Below are positions 18,115 to 28,537 of a stretch of DNA of 64,000 nucleotides, in pieces. The DNA comes from an uncultured Aquimarina sp. Lineage in GTDB: Bacteria > Bacteroidota > Bacteroidia > Flavobacteriales > Flavobacteriaceae. Made by a program: the position numbers and the translations under genes. Below the pieces are notes generated by a model. That model searched no databases. It was not told the origin of the DNA and worked only from the letters and a program-made list of their open reading frames with translations. Each line of letters begins with the position of its first letter. The stretch's first letter is position 1. The DNA is taken from positions 248,001 to 312,000 of the forward strand of contig CANMWA010000006.1 in assembly GCA_947501475.1 (NCBI GenBank), given 5' to 3'.

Positions 18115-21100
18115 ATGAACAAATACATCACCTCGATGCTTTTTGTGGTTGGCCTGTCGATTAATTTATTTGCACAGCAATCCGCAATTTATACTAATGA
18201 ATTAGTACAGTATAATCAAGCATTAGAATTGTATAATAATAAACAATTTTTGGCTGCTCAAAACCTTTTTGATAAGGTTCGCGATATTGTAGATGACGAA
18301 AACATCGATGCCAATTGTAGCTATTATATTGCAAATTGCGCCGTATGGTTGAATCAAAAAAATGCAGATCAATTATTAGAGAACTTTGTAGTACAGTATC
18401 CTACAAGTATAAAGCGTAATTCTGCATATCTTGATGCAGCTACCTATTATTTTGATAACGGAAAATATGCATATGCTCGTAAATGGTATGAAAAAGTTGA
18501 TACCGCTAATTTAAGCCGTAAAGAAAAAGAGAAATTTAATTTCAATAATGGCTATGCGTATTTTAAAATCCAAAGATTTAATGAAGCTACAAGATTTTTA
18601 AACAGAGTTCAGGATTCTGAAGAATACGGTGCCAAAGCAAAATATTATCTTGGATTTATAGCTTATGAAGGAGATAACTATCAAGAAGCAGATAAGCTTT
18701 TTGACGAAGTAAAAGATTTGGATCAATACAATAAGAATTTATCGTATTTCCAAAGCGATATGAATTTCAAATCAGGTAATTTTAAAGAAGCCATAACTGA
18801 AGGGTTGGTGCAATTACCAAAATCAAAACCATCAGAAAAATCTGAATTGAATAAGATCATAGGAGAGAGTTATTTCAACCTTGGCGAATATCAAAAAGCA
18901 ATCCCATACCTAAAAGAATACAAAGGGCAAAAAGGAAAATGGACAAATACCGATCATTATTACCTGGGGTATGCCTATTATAAAGAAGGAGATTCTCAAA
19001 ATGCGATTTCAGAATTTAATAAAATTGTAAGCGGTCGTAATGCAACAGCACAAAATGCCTACTATCACCTTGCAGAATCGTACTTAAAGACAGATCAAAA
19101 ACAACAGGCGCTTAATGCTTTTAAGAATGCTTCAGAAATGGATTTTGAAGCCAAAATAAAAGAGGATGCATTATATAATTATGCAAAATTGAGTTATGAG
19201 ATTGGAAACTCTTATGAGAGTGCACCAAAAATATTGCTTAGATACCTAGATGAATACCCAAAAACTGAGTTCGAAGAAGAAATCAAAGAACTATTGATTA
19301 GCTCGTATATTACTTCCAAAAATTATAAAGAAGCAATGGATTTGCTTGAAGGAAGTCGAAATTTTGCTGATAAAGAAGTCTATCAAAAAGTTGCATTTTA
19401 TCGCGGGATCGAATTGTATAATGAAAACAATTATACCGAAGCAGTCATGTATTTTGATAAATCCATAGAAAAACAAGTAGTTCCTATTTTTACAGCCAGA
19501 GCGATCTATTGGAAAGCCGAAAGTGAATATTTACTTAATGATTTTGATGCAGCATTGATCGGGTTTAAACAATTTCAGGGTAGTACCGGTGCTTCATCAA
19601 CAGTTGAGTATGAAAATGTTGATTATCATTTAGGCTATACCTATTTTAAATTAAAGCAATACCCACAAGCAGCTAAATATTTTGAAAATTTTTCTAAAAA
19701 TAATGATGTAGACGAGTCAAGGCAAATAGATACTTATCTTAGGTTAGGAGATAGTCACTTTATCTCGAGTAAGTATTGGCCTGCGATGGAGGCTTATAAT
19801 AAAGCAATTCAAAAAAACGGTCCAAACTCTGATTATGCACATTATCAAAAGGCAATTAGCTATGGTTTTGTAAATAAAAACAATCAAAAGATTGAAGATC
19901 TCGAGATGTTTATAAAAAAATACCCGAGATCTACCTATAGAGATGATGCCATGTTTGCTTTGGGCGATGTCTATATTTCTGAAAATAAAACCGATAGAGG
20001 TATAACAGCTTATGATCGTTTGATCAGGGATGTCCCAAGAAGTTCTTATGTGCCTAAGGCATTATTGAAACAAGGTCTTGTCTTTTATAATGGTGATCAA
20101 GGAAATAGAGCGTTGTCTAAGTTTAAAAAGGTAGTTGCAGAATACCCAGGAACCGATGAAGCTGTACAGGCTGTGAATACCGCAAGACTGATCTATGTAG
20201 ATTTAGGCAGAACCGATGAATATGCCTCTTGGGTAAAAGGATTAAGCTTCGTAGATGTTAGCGATGCAGATTTGGATAATACTTCTTTTGAAGCTGCCGA
20301 AAAGCAGTTTTTAGAAAATAATGATAACGCTGCAATTAATGGTTTTGAAAAATATCTTAATGAATTTCCTAACGGCCTACATGCTTTAAAAAGTCATTTT
20401 CATCTAGCGCAGTTATATTTCAAAAAAGACAATAAGGCTGCAACAATCCCACATTACGAATATGTACTTCAAAAGGATCGAACCGAATATACAGAACAAG
20501 CATTGGCAAGATTATCTCAGGTATATCTCGAGAATCGTAATTATGAAAAAGCGATACCTGTATTAGAACGTTTAGAAAGTGATGCCGATTATCCACAAAA
20601 TATCATTTTTGCACAATCTAATTTGATGAAATCTTTTTATCAATTGCTTAACTACCAAAAAACCATTGCGTATGCCGATAAAGTTTTGGCAAATCCTAAG
20701 ATCCAAAATGATGTAAAAAGTGATGCTAAGATATTTACGGCAAGAGCGGCATTACAAACCAATGATATGAGTCGAGCCAAAAGAGCGTATAATGAAGTTC
20801 AGAAAATAGCAACTGGAGAGTTAGCAGCAGAAGCATTATACTACGAAGCATATTTCAAAAATGAAGAAAAAAATTATAGAAGTTCTAATGAAACTATACA
20901 AAAACTAGCCAAAGATTATTCTGGTTATCGATTATATGGATCCAAGGGATTAGTATTGATGGCCAAAAATTTCTACGGACTTAAAGATGCTTACCAAGCT
21001 ACATATATATTAGAAAGTGTGATCAAAAATTTCTCTGATTTTCCTGATGTAGTTGATGAGGCTCGATCCGAACTCAAAATAATCAAAACCGAAGAAGCAA

Positions 21101-21132
21101 AAACTAATTCATCCATCCAAACCGAACAGTAA
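18115..21132 (+). CDS. Large tetratricopeptide-repeat protein, exported
   Basis: I start at the ATG at 18115, which begins a signal peptide (MNKYITSMLFVVGLSINLFAQ); an upstream in-frame start would add seven residues before it. The mature protein, about 985 residues, is almost entirely TPR and Sel1/BamD-like helical repeats of about 34-37 residues (many AxxxYxxAixxFxxvixxyP signatures). It is presumably a periplasmic or outer-membrane-associated scaffold. The next gene, 31 bp downstream, encodes an outer-membrane barrel, and the pair is probably one operon. No catalytic domain is seen. Confidence 0.8.
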   Translation: MNKYITSMLFVVGLSINLFAQQSAIYTNELVQYNQALELYNNKQFLAAQNLFDKVRDIVDDENIDANCSYYIANCAVWLNQKNADQLLENFVVQYPTSIKRNSAYLDAATYYFDNGKYAYARKWYEKVDTANLSRKEKEKFNFNNGYAYFKIQRFNEATRFLNRVQDSEEYGAKAKYYLGFIAYEGDNYQEADKLFDEVKDLDQYNKNLSYFQSDMNFKSGNFKEAITEGLVQLPKSKPSEKSELNKIIGESYFNLGEYQKAIPYLKEYKGQKGKWTNTDHYYLGYAYYKEGDSQNAISEFNKIVSGRNATAQNAYYHLAESYLKTDQKQQALNAFKNASEMDFEAKIKEDALYNYAKLSYEIGNSYESAPKILLRYLDEYPKTEFEEEIKELLISSYITSKNYKEAMDLLEGSRNFADKEVYQKVAFYRGIELYNENNYTEAVMYFDKSIEKQVVPIFTARAIYWKAESEYLLNDFDAALIGFKQFQGSTGASSTVEYENVDYHLGYTYFKLKQYPQAAKYFENFSKNNDVDESRQIDTYLRLGDSHFISSKYWPAMEAYNKAIQKNGPNSDYAHYQKAISYGFVNKNNQKIEDLEMFIKKYPRSTYRDDAMFALGDVYISENKTDRGITAYDRLIRDVPRSSYVPKALLKQGLVFYNGDQGNRALSKFKKVVAEYPGTDEAVQAVNTARLIYVDLGRTDEYASWVKGLSFVDVSDADLDNTSFEAAEKQFLENNDNAAINGFEKYLNEFPNGLHALKSHFHLAQLYFKKDNKAATIPHYEYVLQKDRTEYTEQALARLSQVYLENRNYEKAIPVLERLESDADYPQNIIFAQSNLMKSFYQLLNYQKTIAYADKVLANPKIQNDVKSDAKIFTARAALQTNDMSRAKRAYNEVQKIATGELAAEALYYEAYFKNEEKNYRSSNETIQKLAKDYSGYRLYGSKGLVLMAKNFYGLKDAYQATYILESVIKNFSDFPDVVDEARSELKIIKTEEAKTNSSIQTEQ

Positions 21133-21163
21133 TAATCAGTTTTAAAACGATTTGTATCTTATT

Positions 21164-22927
21164 ATGATTAGATATTTTGTAAAAATAAACAGACCTTATA
21201 GGTCTAGAGTACTACTTTTTTTAAGTGGTATGGTTTCTACTATAGCAATGGCACAAGAAAAAGAAAAAGAAACCCTTGATACCGAACGTGTTGTTATCGT
21301 TAAAGCATATACACCTACAATTAGTGATGCATTTAAGATAAAATCCATTCCGCTTCTTAATGATTCGGTAACACAAAAGAAAAAGCAGATACGATATAGT
21401 ATTTTTTCGGTTCCGGTGGCCTCAACATATACTCCAGCAAAAGGAAGAGCTGCCAATATCGATCGCCCAAAACCTATAGATATATATGATAATTATGCTA
21501 CTTTAGGTTTCGGAAATTTTACTTCGGTATTAGCCGAATTTTATAGTAATTTTCAGTTAAATCGTTCTGATAATCTAGGGTTATACCTACATCATAATTC
21601 TTCGCAAGGCGGTATCGATGAGGTACAATTAGATGATAAGTTTTATAATTCTTATGTAGATCTTAATTATACATCGCGTACCCGAAATTATACGTATGGG
21701 ATAGAAGTAGGGGCAGAGCACCAGTTATATAATTGGTATGGTCTACCCGAAATACCAGTGTTAGACCAAGAACAAATCGATGCTATTGATCCACAACAAA
21801 ACTATTATGGAGTAAAATTAGGAGGAAAACTTCAATTTGATAACCTATACTTTAAAAAAGCATCATTACGATATCGTTTTTTTGGAGATGCAGAAAAATC
21901 TATAGAACATCATATAATAGCAAAACCTACTTTTGAGTTCGAAATGGGTAATTCACTAATCACAACAAATTTTATAGTTGATTACCTTAATGGAAATTTT
22001 GACCGAGATCTTGACCCAATAGCACAAGTTCCTAATACATATGGGGTGCTTAACTTGGGCGTAAATCCAAGTTTGGTGATATTGCGAGATAATCTTACAG
22101 TAAATTTGGGTGCAGCAGTATACTACAGTATCGATACAGAAAATGACGATAATGATTTCTTTATGTATCCAAAAATTACTGCTTCATATCGATTACTTGA
22201 TGAAAGTGTTATAGCATACGGTGGGCTTGAAGGTGAGTTGAAACAAAACACCTATAGAGATGCAGTACAAGAAAACCCTTTTGTATCCCCAACATTAATT
22301 TTAGAGCCTACTAATACATTATACGATGCCTATGTAGGGTTAAAAGGTAAAATATCTGATGTGGTGAGTTATAACTTTAGAGGAAGTTATATTTCTGAAG
22401 ATGAAAAGCCACTATTTGTAAACAATCCGGCAACTATACTACCAGTAAAAGGATTTGATTATGGAAATTCTTTCTCGTACCGTTATGATGATGTAACTAC
22501 TTTGGTTGGGTATGCAGAGCTAAATTTTGAAATTAGCAATACCTTTAAATTAGGAACCTCGGCAGAGTATTTTAGTTATGATAATGAAGATGAGCAAGAA
22601 GCATGGAATTTACCCGAAGTAAAAGCATCTATTTTATTAGACTATCAAATCAATAAACAATGGTTTATGGGAGCGCAATTATTTTATGTTGGTGAGCGTA
22701 AGGATATTGATAACACTGTGTTTACACTACCGGCTCTTCCTGAAGCTACAATTACTTTGGATTCTTATTTTGATGCTAATGTTAATTTGGGCTATCGTTT
22801 AAATGATCAGCTTTCATTTTTTGTAAAAGGTAATAATCTGGTAGGTGAAAACTATCAGCGATGGGTAAACTTTCCGGTGCAAGGAATTCAGGTTTTAGGT
22901 GGGATGACGTATAAGTTTGATTATTAA
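21164..22927 (+). CDS. Outer-membrane beta-barrel (TonB-dependent-receptor-like) protein
   Basis: I start at the ATG at 21164, which gives a basic N-region (MIRYFVKINRPYRSR) and a signal peptide ending AMAQ. The 587-residue protein lacks an obvious plug and carboxypeptidase-like domain. Residues after about 100 are amphipathic strands rich in Tyr/Asn/Asp, ending with a typical C-terminal barrel strand (GGMTYKFDY). Databases usually label such proteins TonB-dependent receptor, but the missing plug makes a transport role uncertain. It follows the TPR gene by 31 bp, so I infer a functional pair in outer-membrane assembly or anchoring. Confidence 0.7.
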   Translation: MIRYFVKINRPYRSRVLLFLSGMVSTIAMAQEKEKETLDTERVVIVKAYTPTISDAFKIKSIPLLNDSVTQKKKQIRYSIFSVPVASTYTPAKGRAANIDRPKPIDIYDNYATLGFGNFTSVLAEFYSNFQLNRSDNLGLYLHHNSSQGGIDEVQLDDKFYNSYVDLNYTSRTRNYTYGIEVGAEHQLYNWYGLPEIPVLDQEQIDAIDPQQNYYGVKLGGKLQFDNLYFKKASLRYRFFGDAEKSIEHHIIAKPTFEFEMGNSLITTNFIVDYLNGNFDRDLDPIAQVPNTYGVLNLGVNPSLVILRDNLTVNLGAAVYYSIDTENDDNDFFMYPKITASYRLLDESVIAYGGLEGELKQNTYRDAVQENPFVSPTLILEPTNTLYDAYVGLKGKISDVVSYNFRGSYISEDEKPLFVNNPATILPVKGFDYGNSFSYRYDDVTTLVGYAELNFEISNTFKLGTSAEYFSYDNEDEQEAWNLPEVKASILLDYQINKQWFMGAQLFYVGERKDIDNTVFTLPALPEATITLDSYFDANVNLGYRLNDQLSFFVKGNNLVGENYQRWVNFPVQGIQVLGGMTYKFDY

Positions 22928-23090
22928 AATATGGGTATGCCCATGCGAGAACTATTTATATGTTATAATCAATATGCGGCATTACATCTTGTGAAGATCT
23001 CTTTGTAGTTAAAGAAAACTTGAGTCGTAATACATTTAGAAATCAGTAGATTATAGAGAAGGTACGATTTTTGTTGTATTTTAGATAAAA

Positions 23091-23912
23091 ATGGATCGTA
23101 TGAAAAATATAGTACTCTTTATTTTGCTATTGCCATCAGTGGTGGTGGTTGCTCAAGACAATTTTAAACTATATTATGAACAGACCGATACTGGTTTTCA
23201 AATCCTGGCAGATAATGATGAATATAGCCCGGTTTCTGCACAAATGACTTTTAGATTAGAGAATCTTAACTCCTCCAAAGGAAACAACAAAGTTTTTGTA
23301 GTACCCCCAAGAACCAAAAGACACATTATTACAGATCTTACTGTAATAGATAGAAAAAAAAGAATAAAACTTGGTTATGAATCTTCTTTTAACCACGGAA
23401 ACCATAATTTAAAAGAGTACGATTCAAATTTTAAATATTATTTACCTTTCGGAAAAGGAGAAACATTTTGGCTTTCGCAAGGGTATAATGGCAATACATC
23501 ACATCAAAACGAAAATGCGTTAGATTTTAAAATGCCTATCGGCACCAAGATATATGCTGCACGAGATGGTATTGTTATTGATGTCGAAGAAAGTTATAGT
23601 AAAAGTTGTACATCATCAGAATGTGCCAAATACAATAACTTTATATTGGTATATCATAGTGATGGCACTTTTGCCGAGTACACCCATATCAAAAAAGACG
23701 GAGCCAAAGTAAAAGCAGGAGATCAAATAAAAATGGGTCAGTTTATTGGTTATAGCGGCGATGTTGGTTGGGCAACAGGACCACATTTACACTTCATTGT
23801 ATTTTTCCAAAGAATAAAAGAAAGAATTACCTTAAAAACAAAGTTCTTAACCGGAAACGGAAAAAAAGCTATTGCACTTGTCGAAAAAGAACAATATACT
23901 AGGGCATATTAG
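23091..23912 (+). CDS. M23 family metallopeptidase (LytM-type)
   Basis: Exported zinc endopeptidase-like protein of the peptidoglycan hydrolase group. It has 273 residues, with a signal peptide ending VVVAQ near 22; the start could also be the second Met (23100). The M23 domain covers about residues 125-250. Visible zinc-site candidates are His 138 and Asp 145 in SHQNENALDF, and His 232/His 234 in GPHLHF. His 199 is in EYTHI. The first motif has HxxxxxxD spacing instead of HxxxD, as in a known M23 subgroup. The N-terminal 100 residues look like a beta-sandwich. It is monocistronic. Confidence 0.88.
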   Translation: MDRMKNIVLFILLLPSVVVVAQDNFKLYYEQTDTGFQILADNDEYSPVSAQMTFRLENLNSSKGNNKVFVVPPRTKRHIITDLTVIDRKKRIKLGYESSFNHGNHNLKEYDSNFKYYLPFGKGETFWLSQGYNGNTSHQNENALDFKMPIGTKIYAARDGIVIDVEESYSKSCTSSECAKYNNFILVYHSDGTFAEYTHIKKDGAKVKAGDQIKMGQFIGYSGDVGWATGPHLHFIVFFQRIKERITLKTKFLTGNGKKAIALVEKEQYTRAY

Positions 23913-23992
23913 TTATAATCATATGTATTCTTTATAACTTTATCAATTCAAAAAATATAACGATTTGTAAAAATTAACTCCTCTTTGTATGT

Positions 23993-24595
23993 ATGCTTCA
24001 CTTTGATTGTTTAAAAGATTATAGCCTAGAAAATGATTTTGTTTTACTAAGACCATTAGAAATAACCGATGTAGAATATTTATTAGATGTTGCTAACGAA
24101 CCTAGTATTTGGGAGTATTCTTTTGTAAAAGGAGATGGATTAGAAAACTTAACCTCTTATATACAATCAGCTATCGATATGCGAAAAGCTAAAAAAGAAT
24201 ACCCTTTTATTGTATATGATAAAGTACAAAAACAATATGCGGGGAGTACAAGGTACTGTGAAATAATGCCTGCTTTATCAGTAATCAGATTGGGATATAC
24301 TTGGTATGGATCAGCGTTTAGGGGAACAGGAGTAAACAAACATTGCAAATACCTTATGTTTGAATTTGCTTTTGAAACTATGGAGGCAGAACGAATAGGG
24401 ATGGGAGCCTATATTGAAAACAAAGTTAGTATTGCTGCGATGCAAAGTGTGGGATGCAAGCAAGAAGGGACATTAAGAGGAATCTTTCCTGCGATTAATG
24501 GAGAAGGACGTACCGATGGAGTATTGTTTAGTATTTTAAAAGATGAGTGGTTTACCGAAGAAAAAACGAAGCTTAAAAACAAGCTTAGGGTTTAA
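23993..24595 (+). CDS. GNAT family N-acetyltransferase (RimJ/RimL-like)
   Basis: A 200-residue cytoplasmic acetyl-CoA transferase. The layout is that of the RimJ/RimL subgroup: L-R-P-L-E-I-T-D-V opening (residues 18-27), the RLGYTWYGSAFRGTGVNK acetyl-CoA loop near 99-117, and IENKVSIAAMQSVGCKQEG near 141-160. The substrate cannot be predicted. The start codon follows a CTTTG-containing promoter-like stretch by five bases, similar to the leaderless genes elsewhere in the window. It stands alone before the DUF885 gene. Confidence 0.85.
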   Translation: MLHFDCLKDYSLENDFVLLRPLEITDVEYLLDVANEPSIWEYSFVKGDGLENLTSYIQSAIDMRKAKKEYPFIVYDKVQKQYAGSTRYCEIMPALSVIRLGYTWYGSAFRGTGVNKHCKYLMFEFAFETMEAERIGMGAYIENKVSIAAMQSVGCKQEGTLRGIFPAINGEGRTDGVLFSILKDEWFTEEKTKLKNKLRV

Positions 24596-24680
24596 AAAAA
24601 TGCTAAAAGAAACTACTTGATATTATCTGTACTACAAATTTTCCTACCTTTCATTCCTTAAAACAAAAACATAAAATACC

Positions 24681-26471
24681 ATGATCAAAAGAATGCTTAC
24701 TGTGGCGTGCTTTGCTATCGTTTTTACTGCTTGTAAAAAAGATACAGCTAGCCAAAAACCATCAGAAGATGTAGATGTGAGTGCCAAATTTAACGAGATG
24801 CTCGATAATTACTATGAGGAAGGCCTTCAATTAAACCCTGTGAAGGCTACATTTACAGGAGATAATCGTTTTAATGATCAGTTTCCAAACCCCTTGGCAG
24901 ATGAGACTGTAACTAAGACAAAAGCATACTACAATAAATATAAAGAAGCATTAACACAATTTGATGACACTACGCTTTCTGATAGCGAAAAAATGACCAA
25001 AGCAATCCTAAAATGGGAATGCGATATGAATTTGGAAGCTTTTAATTTTAAAAGTGATTACTTTCCGATTGATCAAATGTGGTCTATTAATCTTGTGGCA
25101 GGTCAATTAGCTAGTGGAGCCAGTGCACAACCTTTTAAAACCGTTGCAGATTATAATAATTGGCTAAAACGCCTTGAGGGATATTTGGAATGGATGACAT
25201 CTGCCGGTGCAAAAATGAAAGAAGGAATGGCAAATGGATATGTATTACCAAAGTCTTTGATCGTAAAAGTACTTCCGCAACTAGAAGCATTAACTGTAGC
25301 AGATCTTGATAAACATCTTTTTTATTCTCCAGCAAAAAATTTTCCTGAAGATTTTTCTGAAGAAGATAAAAAACAATTGATAGCAGCGTATTCTAAAATG
25401 GTTTCAGAAAAAATCATCCCTACATACAAGTCGCTACATGAATTTATGAGTACAGCGTATCTAGAAGCTGGTAGAACAAGTTCGGGTATTGCAGATATTC
25501 CAAACGGAGCTGATTTTTATAACTATCAAATTAAGTTATATACTACAACCAATATGACTGCCAATGAAATTCATGAATTGGGATTATCTGAAGTAGCACG
25601 TATCTCTTCTGAAATGGAGAAAATAAAAGAACAAGTTGGTTTTAAAGGAGATTTAAAATCATTCTTTGATCATGTGCGTAATAAAAAAGAATTAATGCCT
25701 TTTACAGCACCAAAACAGGTGATTGATAATTTTAATGCGATTCATGATCGTATGAAACCACAGATTGAGAAATTGTTTGATGTAAAACCAAAAACTCTGT
25801 TTGAGGTGCGTCGTACAGAGGCCTTTCGTGAAAACTCTGCCAGTGCCGAATATAATCCAGGATCACTTGACGGAACCCGACCAGGTATTTTTTATACACC
25901 AATTCCAGAAGTAACAAAATATAATACGTATAGTGATGAGTCTTTATTCTTGCATGAAGCCATTCCTGGACATCATTACCAGATTTCACTTACACAAGAA
26001 AGTGAAGTGTTACCAAAATTTAGAAAAACACTTTGGTATAGTGGTTATGGTGAAGGATGGGCATTATATAGTGAATCATTAGGTAAAGAACTGGGTTTGT
26101 ATACAGATCCATATCAATATTTCGGTATGTTGGGAGCAGAGATGCATCGCGCTGTACGTTTGGTAGTAGATACAGGGTTACATTCGAAAGGATGGACCAG
26201 AGAGCAAGCCATTCAATACTCTTTGGATAACGAAGCCGAATCTGAAGCTGGCATTACCTCAGAAATTGAACGCTATATGGCAAATCCAGGTCAGGCATTA
26301 TCGTATAAAATCGGACAATTAAAAATAAGAGAACTTCGTGCAAAAGCCGAAGCCGCATTAGGTGATACATTTGATATTCGCCAGTTTCATAATCAAGTAC
26401 TAGAAACAGGTTGTGTGCCTTTGGCATTATTAGAGGATAAAATTAATAATTGGATAGCAGCTAGTAAGTAA
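24681..26471 (+). CDS. DUF885 family lipoprotein, probable zinc carboxypeptidase
   Basis: The 596-residue protein opens with a lipoprotein signal peptide (lipobox FTAC near residue 19). It is otherwise one DUF885 domain. The metal-site block LHEAIPGHHYQ begins at residue 424, with His 425 and Glu 426 and the second His pair further on. A downstream E in GEGWALYSESLG and the GMLGAEMHRAVRLVVDTGLH block complete the family pattern. Family members are thought to be metallo-carboxypeptidases, so a role in periplasmic peptide turnover is inferred. A TACCTTTC promoter-like element sits near 24645, and a hairpin follows the stop. Confidence 0.88.
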   Translation: MIKRMLTVACFAIVFTACKKDTASQKPSEDVDVSAKFNEMLDNYYEEGLQLNPVKATFTGDNRFNDQFPNPLADETVTKTKAYYNKYKEALTQFDDTTLSDSEKMTKAILKWECDMNLEAFNFKSDYFPIDQMWSINLVAGQLASGASAQPFKTVADYNNWLKRLEGYLEWMTSAGAKMKEGMANGYVLPKSLIVKVLPQLEALTVADLDKHLFYSPAKNFPEDFSEEDKKQLIAAYSKMVSEKIIPTYKSLHEFMSTAYLEAGRTSSGIADIPNGADFYNYQIKLYTTTNMTANEIHELGLSEVARISSEMEKIKEQVGFKGDLKSFFDHVRNKKELMPFTAPKQVIDNFNAIHDRMKPQIEKLFDVKPKTLFEVRRTEAFRENSASAEYNPGSLDGTRPGIFYTPIPEVTKYNTYSDESLFLHEAIPGHHYQISLTQESEVLPKFRKTLWYSGYGEGWALYSESLGKELGLYTDPYQYFGMLGAEMHRAVRLVVDTGLHSKGWTREQAIQYSLDNEAESEAGITSEIERYMANPGQALSYKIGQLKIRELRAKAEAALGDTFDIRQFHNQVLETGCVPLALLEDKINNWIAASK

Positions 26472-26491
26472 TTGCCTTTATGATATATAAC

Positions 26492-26531
26492 AACGACACT
26501 CCAAAGATCACACAAACCTTGGAGTGTCGTT
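26492..26531. terminator. Terminator-like hairpin after the DUF885 gene
   Basis: AACGACACTCCAA pairs perfectly with TTGGAGTGTCGTT (13 bp, 14-nt loop). The T-run is weak (TTTCAT...), but the position between convergent genes supports termination. Confidence 0.65.
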
Positions 26532-26551
26532 TCATATGCTTTTTAAGCTTT

Positions 26552-27298
26552 TTAAAACAAGATCCTACCAGTATTTTCAATAGAACCAGTATAATATAAA
26601 TCCCAACCATTTGGTTTTTCGTTATCCATCCAAATGTTTGGAGAAACACTAAAATAGCACCCCCCACTTGCTGGTGCAGTCTGAACAGAAGGGAAGATAG
26701 CTATAGTTAGTTCTTTAACAAACCATCCATCAGTACCTTGTAGAGCTAATCTAGCAGAATCAATTTCAACCCATGATACACGTACCCTTTCAGGCCGGTA
26801 GCCCTTATAACGAAAGAAATAGTAATCCCATCCACCCTCGCGATCATCATAATTGGGTATATCAAGTTGAACTGATTCCCGAATAAGAAGATCTACCTGG
26901 TCAGAGTTGAAATCTGTAGCTAATGAAACAAATCCATCAGTGTTATTGTCGGTTTGAGTACCGGTGATTATCCAAACTTCATAAAACAATTCTGTACTAT
27001 AACCTTTCTGCTGAGTTGGTTGCTTACTCATATACTCTTCAACGACTTCATTTCGTTTAAGCATAGCCTCTTCTTTACTTACATTTTTGTCAAAATGTAA
27101 TTGGAGTATAGGCTGATTTATTTTAGAGTCGTTGTTTTCGATAACTTGATCATTGTTACCTGTGGTGCTTTTAAACCCTTCTTCGGTTTCAATAGATTGA
27201 TTGGTTTCTGTATTCAGGTCTGATTTTTCGCAGGATACTATCAATACTGCACAAACTAATAGAGAAACTAGTATTTTTAGATGACTTAAGTTTTTCAT
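26552..27298 (-). CDS. Lipoprotein with PLAT/LH2-like domain, tandem copy 1
   Basis: 248 residues. The lipobox LIVSC gives Cys 23, followed by a low-complexity acidic linker rich in N/T/E and a helical segment (SKEEAMLKRNEVVEEYM). The C-terminal 145 residues look like a PLAT/LH2 beta-sandwich: VWIITGTQTDNNTDGFVSL, then GGWDYYFFR, and GTDGWFVKELTI. The PLAT call is my own pattern judgement. The protein is a paralogue of the next gene on this strand (27504-28247). The first 300 bp of the two genes are almost identical, whereas much of the C-terminal half has diverged. Probably surface- or periplasm-anchored. Confidence 0.7.
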   Translation of the reverse strand: MKNLSHLKILVSLLVCAVLIVSCEKSDLNTETNQSIETEEGFKSTTGNNDQVIENNDSKINQPILQLHFDKNVSKEEAMLKRNEVVEEYMSKQPTQQKGYSTELFYEVWIITGTQTDNNTDGFVSLATDFNSDQVDLLIRESVQLDIPNYDDREGGWDYYFFRYKGYRPERVRVSWVEIDSARLALQGTDGWFVKELTIAIFPSVQTAPASGGCYFSVSPNIWMDNEKPNGWDLYYTGSIENTGRILF

Positions 27299-27503
27299 TT
27301 GATTTTGGTTTTTTTAAATTGAATTTGTGCGAAATTACTGATTCACAGTATGTAAATATGTGGTTTTAGTTGTTGGATTTATATCTAGTTTATATGGTTT
27401 TATATATAACTGAATACGACATGAGTTAGGAGATGTAGTGTGTTTTGATCAAAAAAAGATCTATTTGTCTACAATAGACCTTTTAATATGTTTTTTTAGC
27501 CTT

Positions 27504-28247
27504 TTAAAATAATGCCTTACCAGTATTTTCAATAGAACCAGTTCTATATGCATCCCAGCCTTTTGGTTTTTCGTTATCCAACCATACGTTTGGAGAAACG
27601 TTTAAGTATGACCACCTACTCATTGGTGCAGTCTGAACATCAGGGAAGATAGCTATAGTTAGTTCTTTAACAAACCATCCATCAGTACCTTTAAGAGATA
27701 ATTTAGCATTATCAATTTCCACCCATGTTATACGAGTACTTTCAGGTCTGCTACTACGAAATAAATAGTAATCCCATCCACCCTCGCGGTCATCATAATT
27801 AGGTTTGTCAAGTTGAACTGTTTCTCTTCGCTTCATAAATTTTCCTTGGTCAACATTAAAGTTTGTAATTAATAAAACATGTGCATCAGTATTATTGTCG
27901 GTTTGAGTACCAGTGTATACCCAAACCTCAAAAAGCCACTCTGTACTATAACCTTTCTGCTGAGTTGGTTGCCTACTCATATACTCTTCAACGACTTCAT
28001 TTCGTTTAAGCATAGCCTCTTCTTTACTTATATTTTCGTCAAAATGTAATTGGAGTATAGGCTGATTTATTTTAGAGTCGTTGTTTTCGATAACTTGATC
28101 ATTGTTACCTGTGGTGCTTTTAAACCCTTCTTCGGTTTCAATAGATTGATTGGTTTCTGTATTCAGGTCTGATTTTTCGCAGGATACTATCAATACTGCA
28201 CAAACTAATAGAGAAACTAGTATTTTTAGATGACTTAAGTTTTTCAT
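27504..28247 (-). CDS. Lipoprotein with PLAT/LH2-like domain, tandem copy 2
   Basis: 247 residues with the same architecture as copy 1: lipobox LIVSC, acidic linker, helix, then a PLAT-like sandwich (VWVYTGTQTDNNTDAHVLL ... GTDGWFVKELTI). The start codons of the two copies are 949 bp apart. Residues 1-98 match copy 1 at all but three positions. After that, identity drops to islands such as PNYDDREGGWDYY and the GTDGWFVKELTIAIFP block, with variable loops between. The 205-bp gap before copy 1 contains no clear terminator, so the pair may be cotranscribed. Duplication and later exchange are inferred. Confidence 0.7.
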   Translation of the reverse strand: MKNLSHLKILVSLLVCAVLIVSCEKSDLNTETNQSIETEEGFKSTTGNNDQVIENNDSKINQPILQLHFDENISKEEAMLKRNEVVEEYMSRQPTQQKGYSTEWLFEVWVYTGTQTDNNTDAHVLLITNFNVDQGKFMKRRETVQLDKPNYDDREGGWDYYLFRSSRPESTRITWVEIDNAKLSLKGTDGWFVKELTIAIFPDVQTAPMSRWSYLNVSPNVWLDNEKPKGWDAYRTGSIENTGKALF

Positions 28248-28537
28248 TTGATTTTAGTTTTAAGAATTAAATCTTTGTAAAAATATTGGTTTTATGGTGT
28301 TAAGAACTTCATTTTTTTATTGGATTTATATCGGGATTATTTTGATTTACAATAGGTCAAATATGATCTAGATTAGGTAGGTTTATCACGATTTTTTCAT
28401 TTGATTTTGGCAAGATCTAACGTTGTATTCTAGGCAAATCGAAGCCGCTAATTGTATTTAAGAAAATCTTAACCTCTATAAAACATAGATATCCCTACTT
28501 TTAAACTTTATTAATACAAATCAAACTCAACAAAATC

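Noticed and set aside
26461..26667. Minus-strand frame of 68 codons at the end of the DUF885 gene
   Set aside because: Overlaps the end of the lipoprotein gene in another frame and covers a hairpin; no family resemblance.
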